A stretch of 64,000 nt of DNA from an uncultured Corynebacterium sp. (GTDB lineage Bacteria; Actinomycetota; Actinomycetes; Mycobacteriales; Mycobacteriaceae). The notes below the pieces were generated by a model, which saw only the letters and a program-made list of their open reading frames with translations, was not told the origin of the DNA and searched no databases. Where the stretch lies: positions 74,617 through 138,616 of the forward strand of contig NZ_CAMIBP010000002.1 in assembly GCF_946223165.1 (NCBI RefSeq), written 5' to 3'. How positions within the stretch are numbered: the stretch's first letter is position 1; each line of letters starts with the position of its first letter. This document shows, piece by piece, positions 43,337 to 51,671 of the stretch. The translations under genes and the position numbers were made by a program.

Positions 43337-44686
43337 ATGGGCACGCGCTCTCAGCCCTCCTCCGCCGCGCGGCCGCAGCTACGCCACGACTTCGCCGAGA
43401 AACTGCCCGACATGGTGCGCGAGGCTCGCGGCGAGGACAATCCCGAGCTGCGCCTCGTCGTCCTCAACGAGCCGCTAGCGCGCGAGCTCGGCTTCGATCC
43501 AGACTGGCTCCGCTCCCCCGCGGGCCTCGACTTCCTCGCCGCCCGCGGTGACGAGCCCGCCCATGCGCAGGCCTATGCTGGCTTCCAATTCGGCCAGTAC
43601 AACCCGCGCATGGGCGATGGGCGCGCGGCGCTCTTGGGCGAGGTCGAGACCCCGGACGGGCTGCGCGACCTCCACGCCAAGGGCATCGGCCGCACCGCGT
43701 TCTCCCGGCCCGGTTCGGACGGGCGCGGCACGCTGCGCTCCATGCTTCGCGAATACCTCTTCAGCGAGGCGCTGCACGCTCTCGGCGTGCCCACCACCCG
43801 CGGTTTGGCTGTCCTTTCCACAGGGCGCAAGATCCAGCGCCAGATGGTAGAGCCCGCCGGCATTCACGTTCGCGTGGCCGCCAGCCACCTTCGCGTGGGC
43901 AGCTTTCATTACGCGGCGCAGACCGGCCAGCTCGAGGCGCTGGCGGACTATGCCATCGAACGCCACTACCCCGGCGCGGACTACCGCCAGCTCTATTCGC
44001 GCGCGATGGATGCGCAGGTGACCACCGTCGCTGCCTGGCAGCGCCTGGGTTTTATCCACGGCGTCATGAACACGGACAACACCACCCTCTCCGGCGAGAC
44101 GATCGACTTCGGCCCCTGCGCGTTCATGGAGACCTACAGTCCGGACACGTGGTTTAGCTCCATCGATACTCAGGGCCGCTACCGTTTTGGCAACCAGCCC
44201 ACCATCCTGGGGTGGAACTTCGCCCGTCTGGGTGAAACCCTCCTGCCGCTCTTCGATGAGAACCCCGACAATGCCGTCTCCTTCGCGCAAGAGACCATCA
44301 ACACCTTCCACGACCGCTTCGCTGCTGCCCGCGCCGCCGATGCCGCCGCCCACCTCGGTCTCAGCACTGCCGCTGCGCCAGGGGTCGTTTCTGCCTACGA
44401 TGCCGCCCTGGCGCAGCATGCCCCGGACCTCACCTTGGCCAACCGGGCGCTGGCCAAGCGCGACGCCGAGGCACTCGCGCTGCTGCTGCCTGGCTTCGAG
44501 GTTCCACAGTCTCCCGGCACGCGGGCGCCCCGCGTCATCCCGCGCGCCCGCAACGTTGAGACCGCGCTCACGGATCTTGCAGAATACGCCCGTTTCCTCC
44601 ACGCCGTCACGCACCCCTACGACGAGTCCCCAGGCTACGAGGAGCCCGGGGACCTGGAGGGGTATCTCACCTACTGCGGGACGTAG
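43337..44686 (+). CDS. selO: Protein adenylyltransferase SelO (YdiU family)
   Basis: The 449-residue pseudokinase-fold enzyme transfers AMP from ATP to Ser, Thr or Tyr of target proteins. Visible motifs are FGQYNPRMGDGRAALLGE, LHAKGIGRTAFSRPG (ATP-binding Lys), and LGFIHGVMNTDNTTLSG with IDFGPCAFM (metal ligands). The usual PYDESPGYE end block is present, but the tail ends YLTYCGT with a single Cys instead of the double-Cys end seen in many SelO proteins. It is coupled to phzF and its 3' end overlaps the VOC gene on the other strand by 20 nt. Confidence 0.93.
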   Translation: MGTRSQPSSAARPQLRHDFAEKLPDMVREARGEDNPELRLVVLNEPLARELGFDPDWLRSPAGLDFLAARGDEPAHAQAYAGFQFGQYNPRMGDGRAALLGEVETPDGLRDLHAKGIGRTAFSRPGSDGRGTLRSMLREYLFSEALHALGVPTTRGLAVLSTGRKIQRQMVEPAGIHVRVAASHLRVGSFHYAAQTGQLEALADYAIERHYPGADYRQLYSRAMDAQVTTVAAWQRLGFIHGVMNTDNTTLSGETIDFGPCAFMETYSPDTWFSSIDTQGRYRFGNQPTILGWNFARLGETLLPLFDENPDNAVSFAQETINTFHDRFAAARAADAAAHLGLSTAAAPGVVSAYDAALAQHAPDLTLANRALAKRDAEALALLLPGFEVPQSPGTRAPRVIPRARNVETALTDLAEYARFLHAVTHPYDESPGYEEPGDLEGYLTYCGT

Positions 44687-45167
44687 CGGGTACTGCTCGG
44701 CGGGCCTTACCCTGCGCAGCTTCGGAAAGCATCATGCACGGCACCATCTCCGCGTGGTCACCGGTCATGAGCTGCCAGGTCACTCCGTTCTTGTCCTCCA
44801 CCCAGGCATACATGGGGCTCAAGGGGTACTCGCCCAGGTCCATGCGAACGATGCTGCCTGGTTCCAGCGCCGCAAACAGCCGCGTGGTCTCCTCCGCGCT
44901 GGTTGAATTGACGCGCAGGCTCACCGCCTCATTCGGCCGGAAGGTGTCGTCCGCGTTGACCAGCGTGATCGCGTAATCCGCGCCACCAACGCCGTAGTCG
45001 GGAAAGACAACGTCAGTGTGCAGGGGCTGGCCGGCAAAGGGCTATTGGACGTCGAGCAGCCCCTCCTCCGGGTAAAGGACGTGATTGTCGAGACGTGCGC
45101 CCGGGGATGCGGCGAGGTAGAACTGGGCCATCTCATCGGCATTGGTGTTGCACCACACAGTGGGCAC
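44667..45167 (-). pseudogene. PhnB-like VOC family protein interrupted by one in-frame TAG
   Basis: From a GTG at 45167 the minus strand reads MPTVWCNTNADEMAQFYLAA and continues to a TAG at codon 42 (45044-45042). The same frame then resumes at once with PFAGQPLHTDVVFPDYGVGG and runs, without any frameshift, through YAITLVNADDTFRPNEA to the family-type end VEDKNGVTWQLMTGD and a stop at 44667. Total length, 166 codons, is normal for PhnB-like proteins. A single nonsense change therefore separates two halves. A GTG inside (44924) could start an 85-residue C-terminal fragment. Sequencing error cannot be excluded. Confidence 0.78.
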
Positions 45168-45213
45168 GAGTCTTTGCGTATCGTCCGATCTTAAGGTGTA
45201 TCAAGACATGGCG

Positions 45214-45244
45214 AAGGCCCCGCGCCACACGGACGCGGGGCCTT
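45214..45244 (-). terminator. Terminator of mqo
   Basis: An 11-bp perfect stem (45214-45224 with 45234-45244, AAGGCCCCGCG) lies 15 nt past the mqo stop. Confidence 0.78.
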
Positions 45245-45259
45245 GCTGTGCGAGATGAA

Positions 45260-46759
45260 TTAACGCTCCAGCTGGAGGGTCTTCTGGGTGTAGTCCCACA
45301 TCTCGTTGTAGAGCTTCACATTCTTGGACAGCTTCTCACCGTAGGACGGGATCATCTCCTGCAGCTTGTCGGACCACTGGATCATGTGCTCGCCGAAGCA
45401 ACGCTCCAGAAGCTCGACCATGACGGCCGGGGCGATGGAGGCACCCGGGGAAGCACCGAGGAGGCCCGCGATGGAGCCTTCCTGGCTGTTGATGAGGGTG
45501 GTACCAAACTCCAGGGAGCCGAAGCGCGGGGCACCGGCCGGCTTAATGACCTGGACGCGCTGACCAGCGATGACGGTCTCCCAGTCAGCCGGGTCAGCGG
45601 ACGGGACGTACTCCTTGAGGGACTCAACGCGCTTCTCAAAGTCCTTGAGAACCTCGGTGATGAGGTACTTGGTCAGGCCGAACTCCTGAGCGGCGACGCC
45701 GAGGTAAGAGGTGAGGTTGTCCAGACGGATGGACTTGAACAGGTCGAGGTAGGAGCCCTTCTTGAGGAACTTCGGGGACCAGCCGCCGTACGGGCCAAAG
45801 AGCAGGCCCTGCTCACCATCGATCACGCGGGTGTCCAAGTGCGGAACGGACATCGGCGGAGCACCGACGGCGGCCTTGCCGTAGACCTTGGCGTGGTGCT
45901 GGGAGACGAGCTCCGGGTTCTTGGCGCGCAGCCACAGACCGGACACCGGGAAGCCAGCGTAGCCGGCAACTTCCTTCACACCGGCCTTGCGCAGCAGGTC
46001 GAGGGCGTAACCGCCCGCACCCACGAACACGAATTTGGCGCGCACGACGGTGTAGTCACCGGTGTGGAGGTTCTTGGAGTACACCTTCCAGCTAGAGCCG
46101 TCACGCTTGATGTCGACGACCTCATTGCCATAGCGAATCTCCGTGCCGGCAGCCTTGGCCGCGGTGAGGAACTGCTTGGTCAGGGCACCGAAGTTAACGT
46201 CGGTACCGGCGTCGGTCCAGGAGATGGCAACCTTCTGGTCGTTGAAGTCGCGGCCCTTGGACATGAGCGGCAGCTTCTCCTGGAAGACCGCGTCATCAGC
46301 ACTGAACTGCATGTCCGGGAACATGTGGTTGTCCTTCAGCAGCTCGTAGCGACGCTTCAGGTAGTCCACCTGAATCTCACCCTGCGCGAAGGACATGTGC
46401 GGAACCGGGTTAATGAAGGCCTTCGGATCCGTGAGGATACCGTTGTTGAGCTGGTGTGCCCAGAACTGGCGGGAGATCTGGAACTTCTCGTTGACACCAA
46501 ATGCCTTGGAGGCATCAATGCGGCCGTTCTTCTCCGGCGTGTAGTTCAGCTCGCAGAGGGCGGAGTGACCGGTGCCGGCGTTGTTCCACGGGGACGAGGA
46601 CTCCAACGCCGGGCCATCGAGGCGCTCAAAAATCATCTGGGTCCAGCTTGGCTCCAGCTCACGGAGCATGGCGCCCAGCGTGGCGCTAATGATGCCAGCG
46701 CCGATAAGCGCAACGTCTACTTCTTCTGTCACCTGTGCGGAGTTCTTTGCGGAGGACAC
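45260..46759 (-). CDS. mqo: Malate:quinone oxidoreductase
   Basis: This FAD-dependent, peripheral membrane enzyme of about 499 residues passes electrons from malate to menaquinone. It has the N-terminal dinucleotide motif VALIGAGIISATLGAML, SSPWNNAGTGHSALCELNYT, FVFVGAGGYALDLLRKAG and the C-terminal AGLLGASPGASIAPAVM. It matches the C. glutamicum enzyme closely from memory. I chose GTG at 46759, because the AGAGG site lies 9 nt upstream; the TTG at 46768 would touch that site. A terminator follows. Confidence 0.96.
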   Translation of the reverse strand: MSSAKNSAQVTEEVDVALIGAGIISATLGAMLRELEPSWTQMIFERLDGPALESSSPWNNAGTGHSALCELNYTPEKNGRIDASKAFGVNEKFQISRQFWAHQLNNGILTDPKAFINPVPHMSFAQGEIQVDYLKRRYELLKDNHMFPDMQFSADDAVFQEKLPLMSKGRDFNDQKVAISWTDAGTDVNFGALTKQFLTAAKAAGTEIRYGNEVVDIKRDGSSWKVYSKNLHTGDYTVVRAKFVFVGAGGYALDLLRKAGVKEVAGYAGFPVSGLWLRAKNPELVSQHHAKVYGKAAVGAPPMSVPHLDTRVIDGEQGLLFGPYGGWSPKFLKKGSYLDLFKSIRLDNLTSYLGVAAQEFGLTKYLITEVLKDFEKRVESLKEYVPSADPADWETVIAGQRVQVIKPAGAPRFGSLEFGTTLINSQEGSIAGLLGASPGASIAPAVMVELLERCFGEHMIQWSDKLQEMIPSYGEKLSKNVKLYNEMWDYTQKTLQLER

Positions 46760-46834
46760 CTTGTTCAACCTCTTTTGGAATTAACAGTCGTTGTTCTCAT
46801 CACGTCCCGAGCTCTTCGGCACCACCGTGCGAAG

Positions 46835-46850
46835 ACCGCGCGGGCGCGGT
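46835..46850. other. Short perfect hairpin upstream of mqo
   Basis: ACCGCGC and GCGCGGT (46835-46841 with 46844-46850) form a tight inverted repeat about 75 nt upstream of mqo, in a 265-nt divergent gap. It could be an operator or a leader hairpin. No other element is recognised there except the -10 of the hydrolase gene. Confidence 0.4.
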
Positions 46851-47011
46851 GTGAAAAATATCGACGCCCGACTTTGTCTTCGAGCGCATCGCAACCCAGC
46901 TTACGCGCAAAGATGTGGGAAGTGGATCCACCCCCTCCCAGTTGCCCGTTTTCTCCCCCTCCCTACCCACGGTCCGGCGCCACATCTCAAGCATGGCGGT
47001 GCCCGAGCGCC

Positions 47012-47017
47012 TAAGCT
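47012..47017 (+). promoter_or_regulatory. -10 element of the alpha/beta hydrolase gene, leaderless spacing
   Basis: TAAGCT ends 7 nt before the ATG at 47025. Confidence 0.55.
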
Positions 47018-47024
47018 GGCAGCC

Positions 47025-47978
47025 ATGATCGACGATACTCTGGGCCCCGGATTCACGGTGAGCTACCTCGATTTAGGTACCGATCCGGACGGCGAAGGCT
47101 CCATCCGCGCCTCGCTCGTGTCCTATAACTCCGACGCCCCGGGGTTTGCTGAGCGCCCCGCCCTGCTGTGGGTCCACGGCATGACGGATTACTTTTTCTC
47201 CGATCATGTGGCCCGGCACTATGACGAGCTGGGGTACGCCTTCTACGCGCTTGATTTGCGCAAGTGCGGCCGTTCCCGGACCGAGGGCCAGACGTGGCAC
47301 TACGTCTCGGACCTGACGTACTACTACGAGGATCTCAACGCCGCCTTGGACGCCATCCCCAACGAGTCGGTCATCCCCATAGCCCACTCGACCGCGGGCC
47401 TCATTTGCTCACTGTGGCTCAGCGACACACGGCCGGCGAAGGTCACCGGCCTCATCCTCAACGGCCCCTGGCTCGACATGATGTCTGTGCCCAAGCCCAC
47501 CTTTCGGGCTTTGGCACCCGTCATCGATAGCATCGGCAAGCGTTTCCCCATGCTGGCCATCCCCGGCGGCAACCTCACCGCGTTTGGCGACTCCATGCAC
47601 GTGTCCAAGTACGGCGAATGGAATTACGACCTCACACTCAAGCCCCTGGGAGGCCACACCAAGTACATCGGCTGGCTGCGCGCCGTCCTCGCGGGATTCA
47701 AGCGACTCCACTCCGGCTATATCGACGTCCACGTCCCCTACCTCACGCTCTGCTCAACGCGCTCGATCTTGGGCAAGCCCTACTCGGAGGAAATAAACTA
47801 CGTCGACGCCGTCGTTGATGTTCAACAGACCATACGGTGGGCTCCAACGCTGGGCACCGACTGCACGTTGCGCCCCATCTCGGGCGCGCGGCACGAGGCG
47901 TTCGCGTCGCGCCAGCCCATCCGCGACGAGGTCTTCGCCATCACCGACAAATGGCTCAGCGAGCACAGCGGCAGCTAG
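47025..47978 (+). CDS. Cytosolic alpha/beta hydrolase (monoglyceride-lipase-like)
   Basis: The 317-residue protein has ALLWVHGMTDYFFSDHVARH (oxyanion region), a nucleophile elbow PIAHSTAGLICSLW in which the usual first Gly of GxSxG is Ala, and a catalytic His in SGARHEAFASR. It looks like the serine-aminopeptidase S33/monoacylglycerol lipase group. No signal peptide is present. The ATG at 47025 is preferred over the frame to 46791, which has no homology. It sits between mqo and mtr, as in C. glutamicum, but with its own promoter. Confidence 0.85.
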   Translation: MIDDTLGPGFTVSYLDLGTDPDGEGSIRASLVSYNSDAPGFAERPALLWVHGMTDYFFSDHVARHYDELGYAFYALDLRKCGRSRTEGQTWHYVSDLTYYYEDLNAALDAIPNESVIPIAHSTAGLICSLWLSDTRPAKVTGLILNGPWLDMMSVPKPTFRALAPVIDSIGKRFPMLAIPGGNLTAFGDSMHVSKYGEWNYDLTLKPLGGHTKYIGWLRAVLAGFKRLHSGYIDVHVPYLTLCSTRSILGKPYSEEINYVDAVVDVQQTIRWAPTLGTDCTLRPISGARHEAFASRQPIRDEVFAITDKWLSEHSGS

Positions 47979-48049
47979 GCCGCAATTCATAGTGGCTCCT
48001 CGTTGATCCACGTTCAATCCACACACGTTCCCGATAGAAGGAGAATCCC

Positions 48050-49447
48050 GTGACTCACGCACCAGCCAGCACTCCGCAGGCCAGCGCACACTACGACATC
48101 ATCATCATTGGTGCGGGCTCGGGAAATTCCATCCCGACACCGGAGTATGACGATAAGTCCATCGCCATCATTGAAAAGGGAAAGTTCGGCGGCACGTGCA
48201 TGAACGTCGGCTGCATCCCCACCAAGATGTATGTGTATGCCGCCGACGTCGCTCTGGCTGCCCGCGAGGCGGGACGCCTGGGTATTGATGCCTCAGTCAA
48301 CTCCGTGGATTGGTCGTCCATCGTCGACCGCGTCTTTATGAACCGCATCGACAAGATTGCCGAGGGCGGTGAGGCGTACCGCCGCGGCGACGAGACCCCT
48401 AATATTACGGTCTACGATCAGCACGCCCGATTTGTCGGCCCTAAGCTCATCGAGGTGGGCGGCGAGGTCATCTCCGGCGAGCAGATCGTCATTGCTACGG
48501 GTTCCCGCCCCTCCATCCCTGCGGTGTACGCGAATTCGGGAGTGAAGTTCTATACCAACGAGGACGTTATGCGCATGCCCACGCAGCCGTCCTCCCTCAT
48601 CGTCGTGGGCGGCGGCTACATCGCCATGGAATTCGCGCACGTCTTTGACGGACTGGGCACGAAGGTCACCGTGGTCAATCGCTCGGAGCAGCTGCTGCGC
48701 TTCCTCGACGAAGATCTATCCCGCCGATTCAACGCCCTGGCACGGGAGCGCTTCGACGTACGCATCGGTACCGGAGCATTGCTCGAGCAGACGGAATCCG
48801 GCGTGCGCCTGACGCTCGATAACGGCCAGGAACTCGAGGCCGACGCGATCCTCGTGGCCACCGGCCGCGTTCCCAATGGCGACCAAATGAACCTGGATTC
48901 CGCGGGCATTGACATGCACGAGGACGGCCGCATCAAGGTCGACGAGTTCGGCCGCACCACCGCCGAGGGCGTGTGGGCGCTCGGCGACGTCTCTTCCCCG
49001 TACATGCTCAAGCACGTGGCCAATGCCGAGACGCGCGCCGTGCAGCACAATCTTCTCCACCCGGAGTCGCTGCAACCGATGCCGCACGACTACGTGCCGT
49101 CGGCGATTTTCACGCACCCACAGATTGCTACGGTGGGAATGACGGAGGCCGAGGCGCGAGAGCGCGGAATCGACGTCACCGTCAAGGTGCAAAACTATGG
49201 CGACGTCGCCTACGGCTGGGCCATGGAGGATTCCACCGGCATCGTCAAGCTCATCGCGGATAAGTCCACCGGCCGCCTCGTGGGTGCTCATTTCATGGGG
49301 CCGCAAGCCTCGACGCTTATCCAACAGCTCATCACCGTCATGGTGTACGACATCGACGTGCGCGACGTGGCACGCCGTCAGTACTGGATTCATCCGGCGC
49401 TGCCGGAGGTGACGGAGAACGCGCTTTTGGGCTTGGAGTGGACTTAA
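48050..49447 (+). CDS. mtr: Mycothione reductase
   Basis: This 465-residue flavoprotein disulfide reductase reduces mycothiol disulfide with NADPH. The redox pair is Cys50 and Cys55 in FGGTCMNVGCIPTK. FAD binding starts DIIIIGAGSGNSIPT, NADPH binding is IVVGGGYIAMEFAHVF, and the C-terminal catalytic dyad lies in YWIHPALPEVTENAL. The GTG at 48050 follows a GGAG site. The enzyme is a marker of mycothiol-producing actinobacteria. Confidence 0.95.
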   Translation: MTHAPASTPQASAHYDIIIIGAGSGNSIPTPEYDDKSIAIIEKGKFGGTCMNVGCIPTKMYVYAADVALAAREAGRLGIDASVNSVDWSSIVDRVFMNRIDKIAEGGEAYRRGDETPNITVYDQHARFVGPKLIEVGGEVISGEQIVIATGSRPSIPAVYANSGVKFYTNEDVMRMPTQPSSLIVVGGGYIAMEFAHVFDGLGTKVTVVNRSEQLLRFLDEDLSRRFNALARERFDVRIGTGALLEQTESGVRLTLDNGQELEADAILVATGRVPNGDQMNLDSAGIDMHEDGRIKVDEFGRTTAEGVWALGDVSSPYMLKHVANAETRAVQHNLLHPESLQPMPHDYVPSAIFTHPQIATVGMTEAEARERGIDVTVKVQNYGDVAYGWAMEDSTGIVKLIADKSTGRLVGAHFMGPQASTLIQQLITVMVYDIDVRDVARRQYWIHPALPEVTENALLGLEWT

Positions 49448-49454
49448 ATTATTA

Positions 49455-49470
49455 CGTGATGTAAATCACA
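49455..49470 (+). promoter_or_regulatory. GlxR/CRP-type binding site
   Basis: CGTGATGTAAATCACA matches the palindromic TGTGA-N6-TCACA consensus at 9 of 10 defined bases. It begins 8 nt after the mtr stop and 323 bp upstream of the first secreted-protein gene. Two direct AGTCACA copies follow at 49488-49494 and 49497-49503. Confidence 0.6.
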
Positions 49471-49621
49471 CACTACCCCCGTCAACTAGTCACACCAGTC
49501 ACAACCTTATCCTCACCTTGATATTTACGTAGAGGTTCATACACACAAAAAAATCAATTACGGGGGCCGGATTTCCTTAGATTGTACTTAACACGGGGCA
49601 ACAACGTGCGCTTTCACAATC

Positions 49622-49679
49622 AACACGCTAGGGTTACCTATCGACACCGGCTCCAGCCGTAACCCGGCGACCGCGTGTT
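49622..49679 (+). promoter_or_regulatory. Long structured element upstream of the secreted-protein pair
   Basis: Nested stems are AACACGC/GCGTGTT (49622-49628 with 49673-49679) and GGGTTAC/GTAACCC (49631-49637 with 49659-49665). A further GGTTTCC/GGAAGCC-type hairpin lies near 49729-49747, close to the start. A candidate -10 is TAGATT at 49578-49583, which would place the element inside a leader of about 190 nt. The 330-nt gap 49448-49777 is otherwise non-coding and AT-rich in its first half. Confidence 0.5.
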
Positions 49680-49777
49680 TCTGGCAATCGCCTGACAATT
49701 GCACCCAGACGTTGCCAATAACACAAGGGTTTCCACTATGGAAGCCTCGCCCTAGTACGACATTTAAGGAATTTGAT

Positions 49778-50125
49778 ATGCGTATCCGCAATGCAGCCAT
49801 CGCCGGCGCTACCGCTCTCGCAGTTGCCTTCGGCGGCACCGCCGTCGCCTCCGCCGCAGAGCCGAACGAGGCTTACTACGGCTCCTCCACCTTCGACGGT
49901 GACAACGGCCTCGCTCCGCTGTCCTCCAAGATCGGCGAGGCTCTCGACGCTGACCAGGCTGCCGACGGCACCAAGATCTTCGGCACCGAGGCAGACGTCT
50001 CCTCCCAGCCGGTTTGGGCTCAGTTCGTGTACGGCGTTGGCGTGACCGCCGCCGTCCTCTCTGCTCTCGGCCTCGTCATCGGCCCGCTGGCTAACTTCAT
50101 CCAGTTCGGTCCGTTCTCTCGCTAA
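49778..50125 (+). CDS. Small secreted protein, tandem copy 1
   Basis: The 115-residue precursor has a clear signal peptide (NAAIAGATALAVAFGGTAVA, then SA) with likely cleavage before AEPNEAYYGSS. The mature part of about 89 residues has an acidic middle and a hydrophobic C-terminal helix (FVYGVGVTAAVLSALGLVIG) ending FIQFGPFSR. An AAGGA site precedes the ATG. It shares signal sequence and layout with the next gene 42 nt downstream. C. glutamicum carries uncharacterised secreted genes at the same place, from memory. Function unknown; an envelope location is likely. Confidence 0.85.
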   Translation: MRIRNAAIAGATALAVAFGGTAVASAAEPNEAYYGSSTFDGDNGLAPLSSKIGEALDADQAADGTKIFGTEADVSSQPVWAQFVYGVGVTAAVLSALGLVIGPLANFIQFGPFSR

Positions 50126-50167
50126 TTCAGCCGCTCCCTGATACTCACTTCCTGAAAGGCATATCAC

Positions 50168-50587
50168 ATGCGTAACTTCCGCACCGCCGCCGTTGCCCTC
50201 GCAACCGCCGCTACCGTCGCCTTCGGCGGCACCGCCATCGCCTCTGCTGAGGAGCCGACCAACAACGCTGGCGCTGGCAAGGGCTCTGTCATCAACTCCC
50301 AGATCGACACCGCTTCCTCCGCTCTGACCGCCGACAACGACGCCTCCCTGTCCTCCAACCTGGCCAAGGTTACCGACGGCTACACCGACCCCACCGTCAC
50401 CGGTCAGGACCTCTACGGCGACACCGTCGCCGACGGAACCAACCCGTCCTGGTCGAAGATCTGGCGCGAGTCCACCTACGCCGTGATCGGCACCGCCATC
50501 GCCGGCGCCATCATCGCTGCGTACAACTACGCCGTCTACACCCACATCCTCCCGGGCCACTTCCTGGACCCGATCTTCCGCGGCTAA
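50168..50587 (+). CDS. Small secreted protein, tandem copy 2
   Basis: The 139-residue precursor has a signal peptide nearly identical in design to copy 1 (VAFGGTAIASA before EEPTNNAG). The mature part is Ser/Asp/Thr-rich, then PSWSKIWRESTYAVIG starts a hydrophobic C-terminal helix (AGAIIAAYNYAVY) and the protein ends FLDPIFRG. It contains no Cys. The start is ATG with an AAAGG site, and a strong terminator follows, so copies 1 and 2 form a two-gene operon. Function unknown; a small outer-envelope or mycomembrane protein is an inference. Confidence 0.85.
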   Translation: MRNFRTAAVALATAATVAFGGTAIASAEEPTNNAGAGKGSVINSQIDTASSALTADNDASLSSNLAKVTDGYTDPTVTGQDLYGDTVADGTNPSWSKIWRESTYAVIGTAIAGAIIAAYNYAVYTHILPGHFLDPIFRG

Positions 50588-50620
50588 TTCCATAACCTAA
50601 GGAAGCCTGCAGACGGCTTC

Positions 50621-50656
50621 AAGGGGCCACGAGCTTTGTGCTCGTGGCCCCTTTTT
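50621..50656 (+). terminator. Strong intrinsic terminator of the secreted-protein operon
   Basis: A 14-bp perfect stem (50621-50634 with 50640-50653, AAGGGGCCACGAGC) with a TTTGT loop runs into TTTTT. Confidence 0.92.
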
Positions 50657-50666
50657 GTGAACAATG

Positions 50667-50691
50667 AAGCCCGGGCACGATGCCCGGGCTT
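50667..50691 (-). terminator. Terminator of map
   Basis: An 11-bp perfect stem (50667-50677 with 50681-50691, AAGCCCGGGCA) with a 3-nt loop lies 35 nt past the map stop. Confidence 0.75.
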
Positions 50692-50716
50692 ATTCGGCTT
50701 ATTCGGCTTATTCAGC
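50690..50716. repeat. Three tandem 9-bp repeats
   Basis: TTATTCGGC occurs at 50690-50698 and 50699-50707 and as TTATTCAGC at 50708-50716, between the map stop and its terminator. Confidence 0.8.
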
Positions 50717-50726
50717 CTATGAAACG

Positions 50727-51596
50727 CTAGGCCTGCGTCGGCAGCGTCAAAATCTCGTTGCCGTCCTCAGTGATGACGATCGTGTGCTCGAACTGAGCGG
50801 TGAACCTGCCGTCAGAGTTTTGTACCGTCCAGTCGTTATCCCAGATCTCGTAGTCGAGGCTTCCCAAGTTGATCATCGGCTCGATGGTCAGTGTCATGCC
50901 CGGCTCCAGGATGTTGCGGTAAGCCATGGAGTCATAGTGCAGGACAACGAGCCCGTTGTGGAACGTCGGGCCCACGCCGTGACCGGTGAAGTCGGTAACG
51001 ACGTTGTAGCCGAAGCGGTGCGCGTAGGACTCGATGACGCGGCCGATGACGTTGATCTCCCGGCCGGGCTTAGCGGCCTTGATGCCACGCATCATGGCCT
51101 CGTGGGTGCGCTCCACAAGAAGCTTGTGCTCCTCGGAGACGTTGCCGGCCAAGAACGTGGCATTGGTATCGCCGTGGACGCCATTCTTAAAGGCGGTGAC
51201 GTCAATGTTGACGATGTCGCCATCCTCAATGACGGTGGTATCCGGGATACCGTGGCACACGATTTCGTTAAGGGACACGCAGCACGACTTCGGGAAGTGC
51301 AGGTAGCCCAGGGTGGAGGGGTAGGCACCGTGGTCGCACATGTACTCATGCGCGACGCGATCCACCTCGTCCGTGGTCACCCCCGGGGCGACGGCCTTGC
51401 CGGCCTCCTGGAGGGCATCGGCAGCAATGCGGGACGCCTCCCGCATGGCCTCGATGACCTCGGGGGTCTGCACGAAGGGCTCGCCCTCGTTCTCGTGGAC
51501 GGAGTCCTTCCACACGTACTCGGGGCGCTCAATGGAGTCCGGGACGGTGCGGATGGGAGTGGGTTTTCCTGGGGTAAGTTTTCCGCGTTGAGTCAT
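50727..51596 (-). CDS. map: Methionine aminopeptidase type I
   Basis: This metalloprotease of about 289 residues removes N-terminal Met. The dimetal ligands are visible in IVNIDVTAFKNGVHGDTNATF-like spacing (Asp, Asp), GHGVGPTFHNG (His), EPM (Glu) and FEHTIVI (Glu). The N-terminal extension of about 45 residues with PTPIRTVPDSIERPEYVW is typical of the actinobacterial long form. I chose ATG 51596 (MTQRGKLTP); an ATG at 51605 would add three residues. Confidence 0.95.
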   Translation of the reverse strand: MTQRGKLTPGKPTPIRTVPDSIERPEYVWKDSVHENEGEPFVQTPEVIEAMREASRIAADALQEAGKAVAPGVTTDEVDRVAHEYMCDHGAYPSTLGYLHFPKSCCVSLNEIVCHGIPDTTVIEDGDIVNIDVTAFKNGVHGDTNATFLAGNVSEEHKLLVERTHEAMMRGIKAAKPGREINVIGRVIESYAHRFGYNVVTDFTGHGVGPTFHNGLVVLHYDSMAYRNILEPGMTLTIEPMINLGSLDYEIWDNDWTVQNSDGRFTAQFEHTIVITEDGNEILTLPTQA

Positions 51597-51671
51597 GGCC
51601 TCCATGCTACTGCGTCGGGTACAAGAGGGCGGAGTCGGGTTTAGTGCGCAGCGTTGCTGCGCGTGGCGCGT

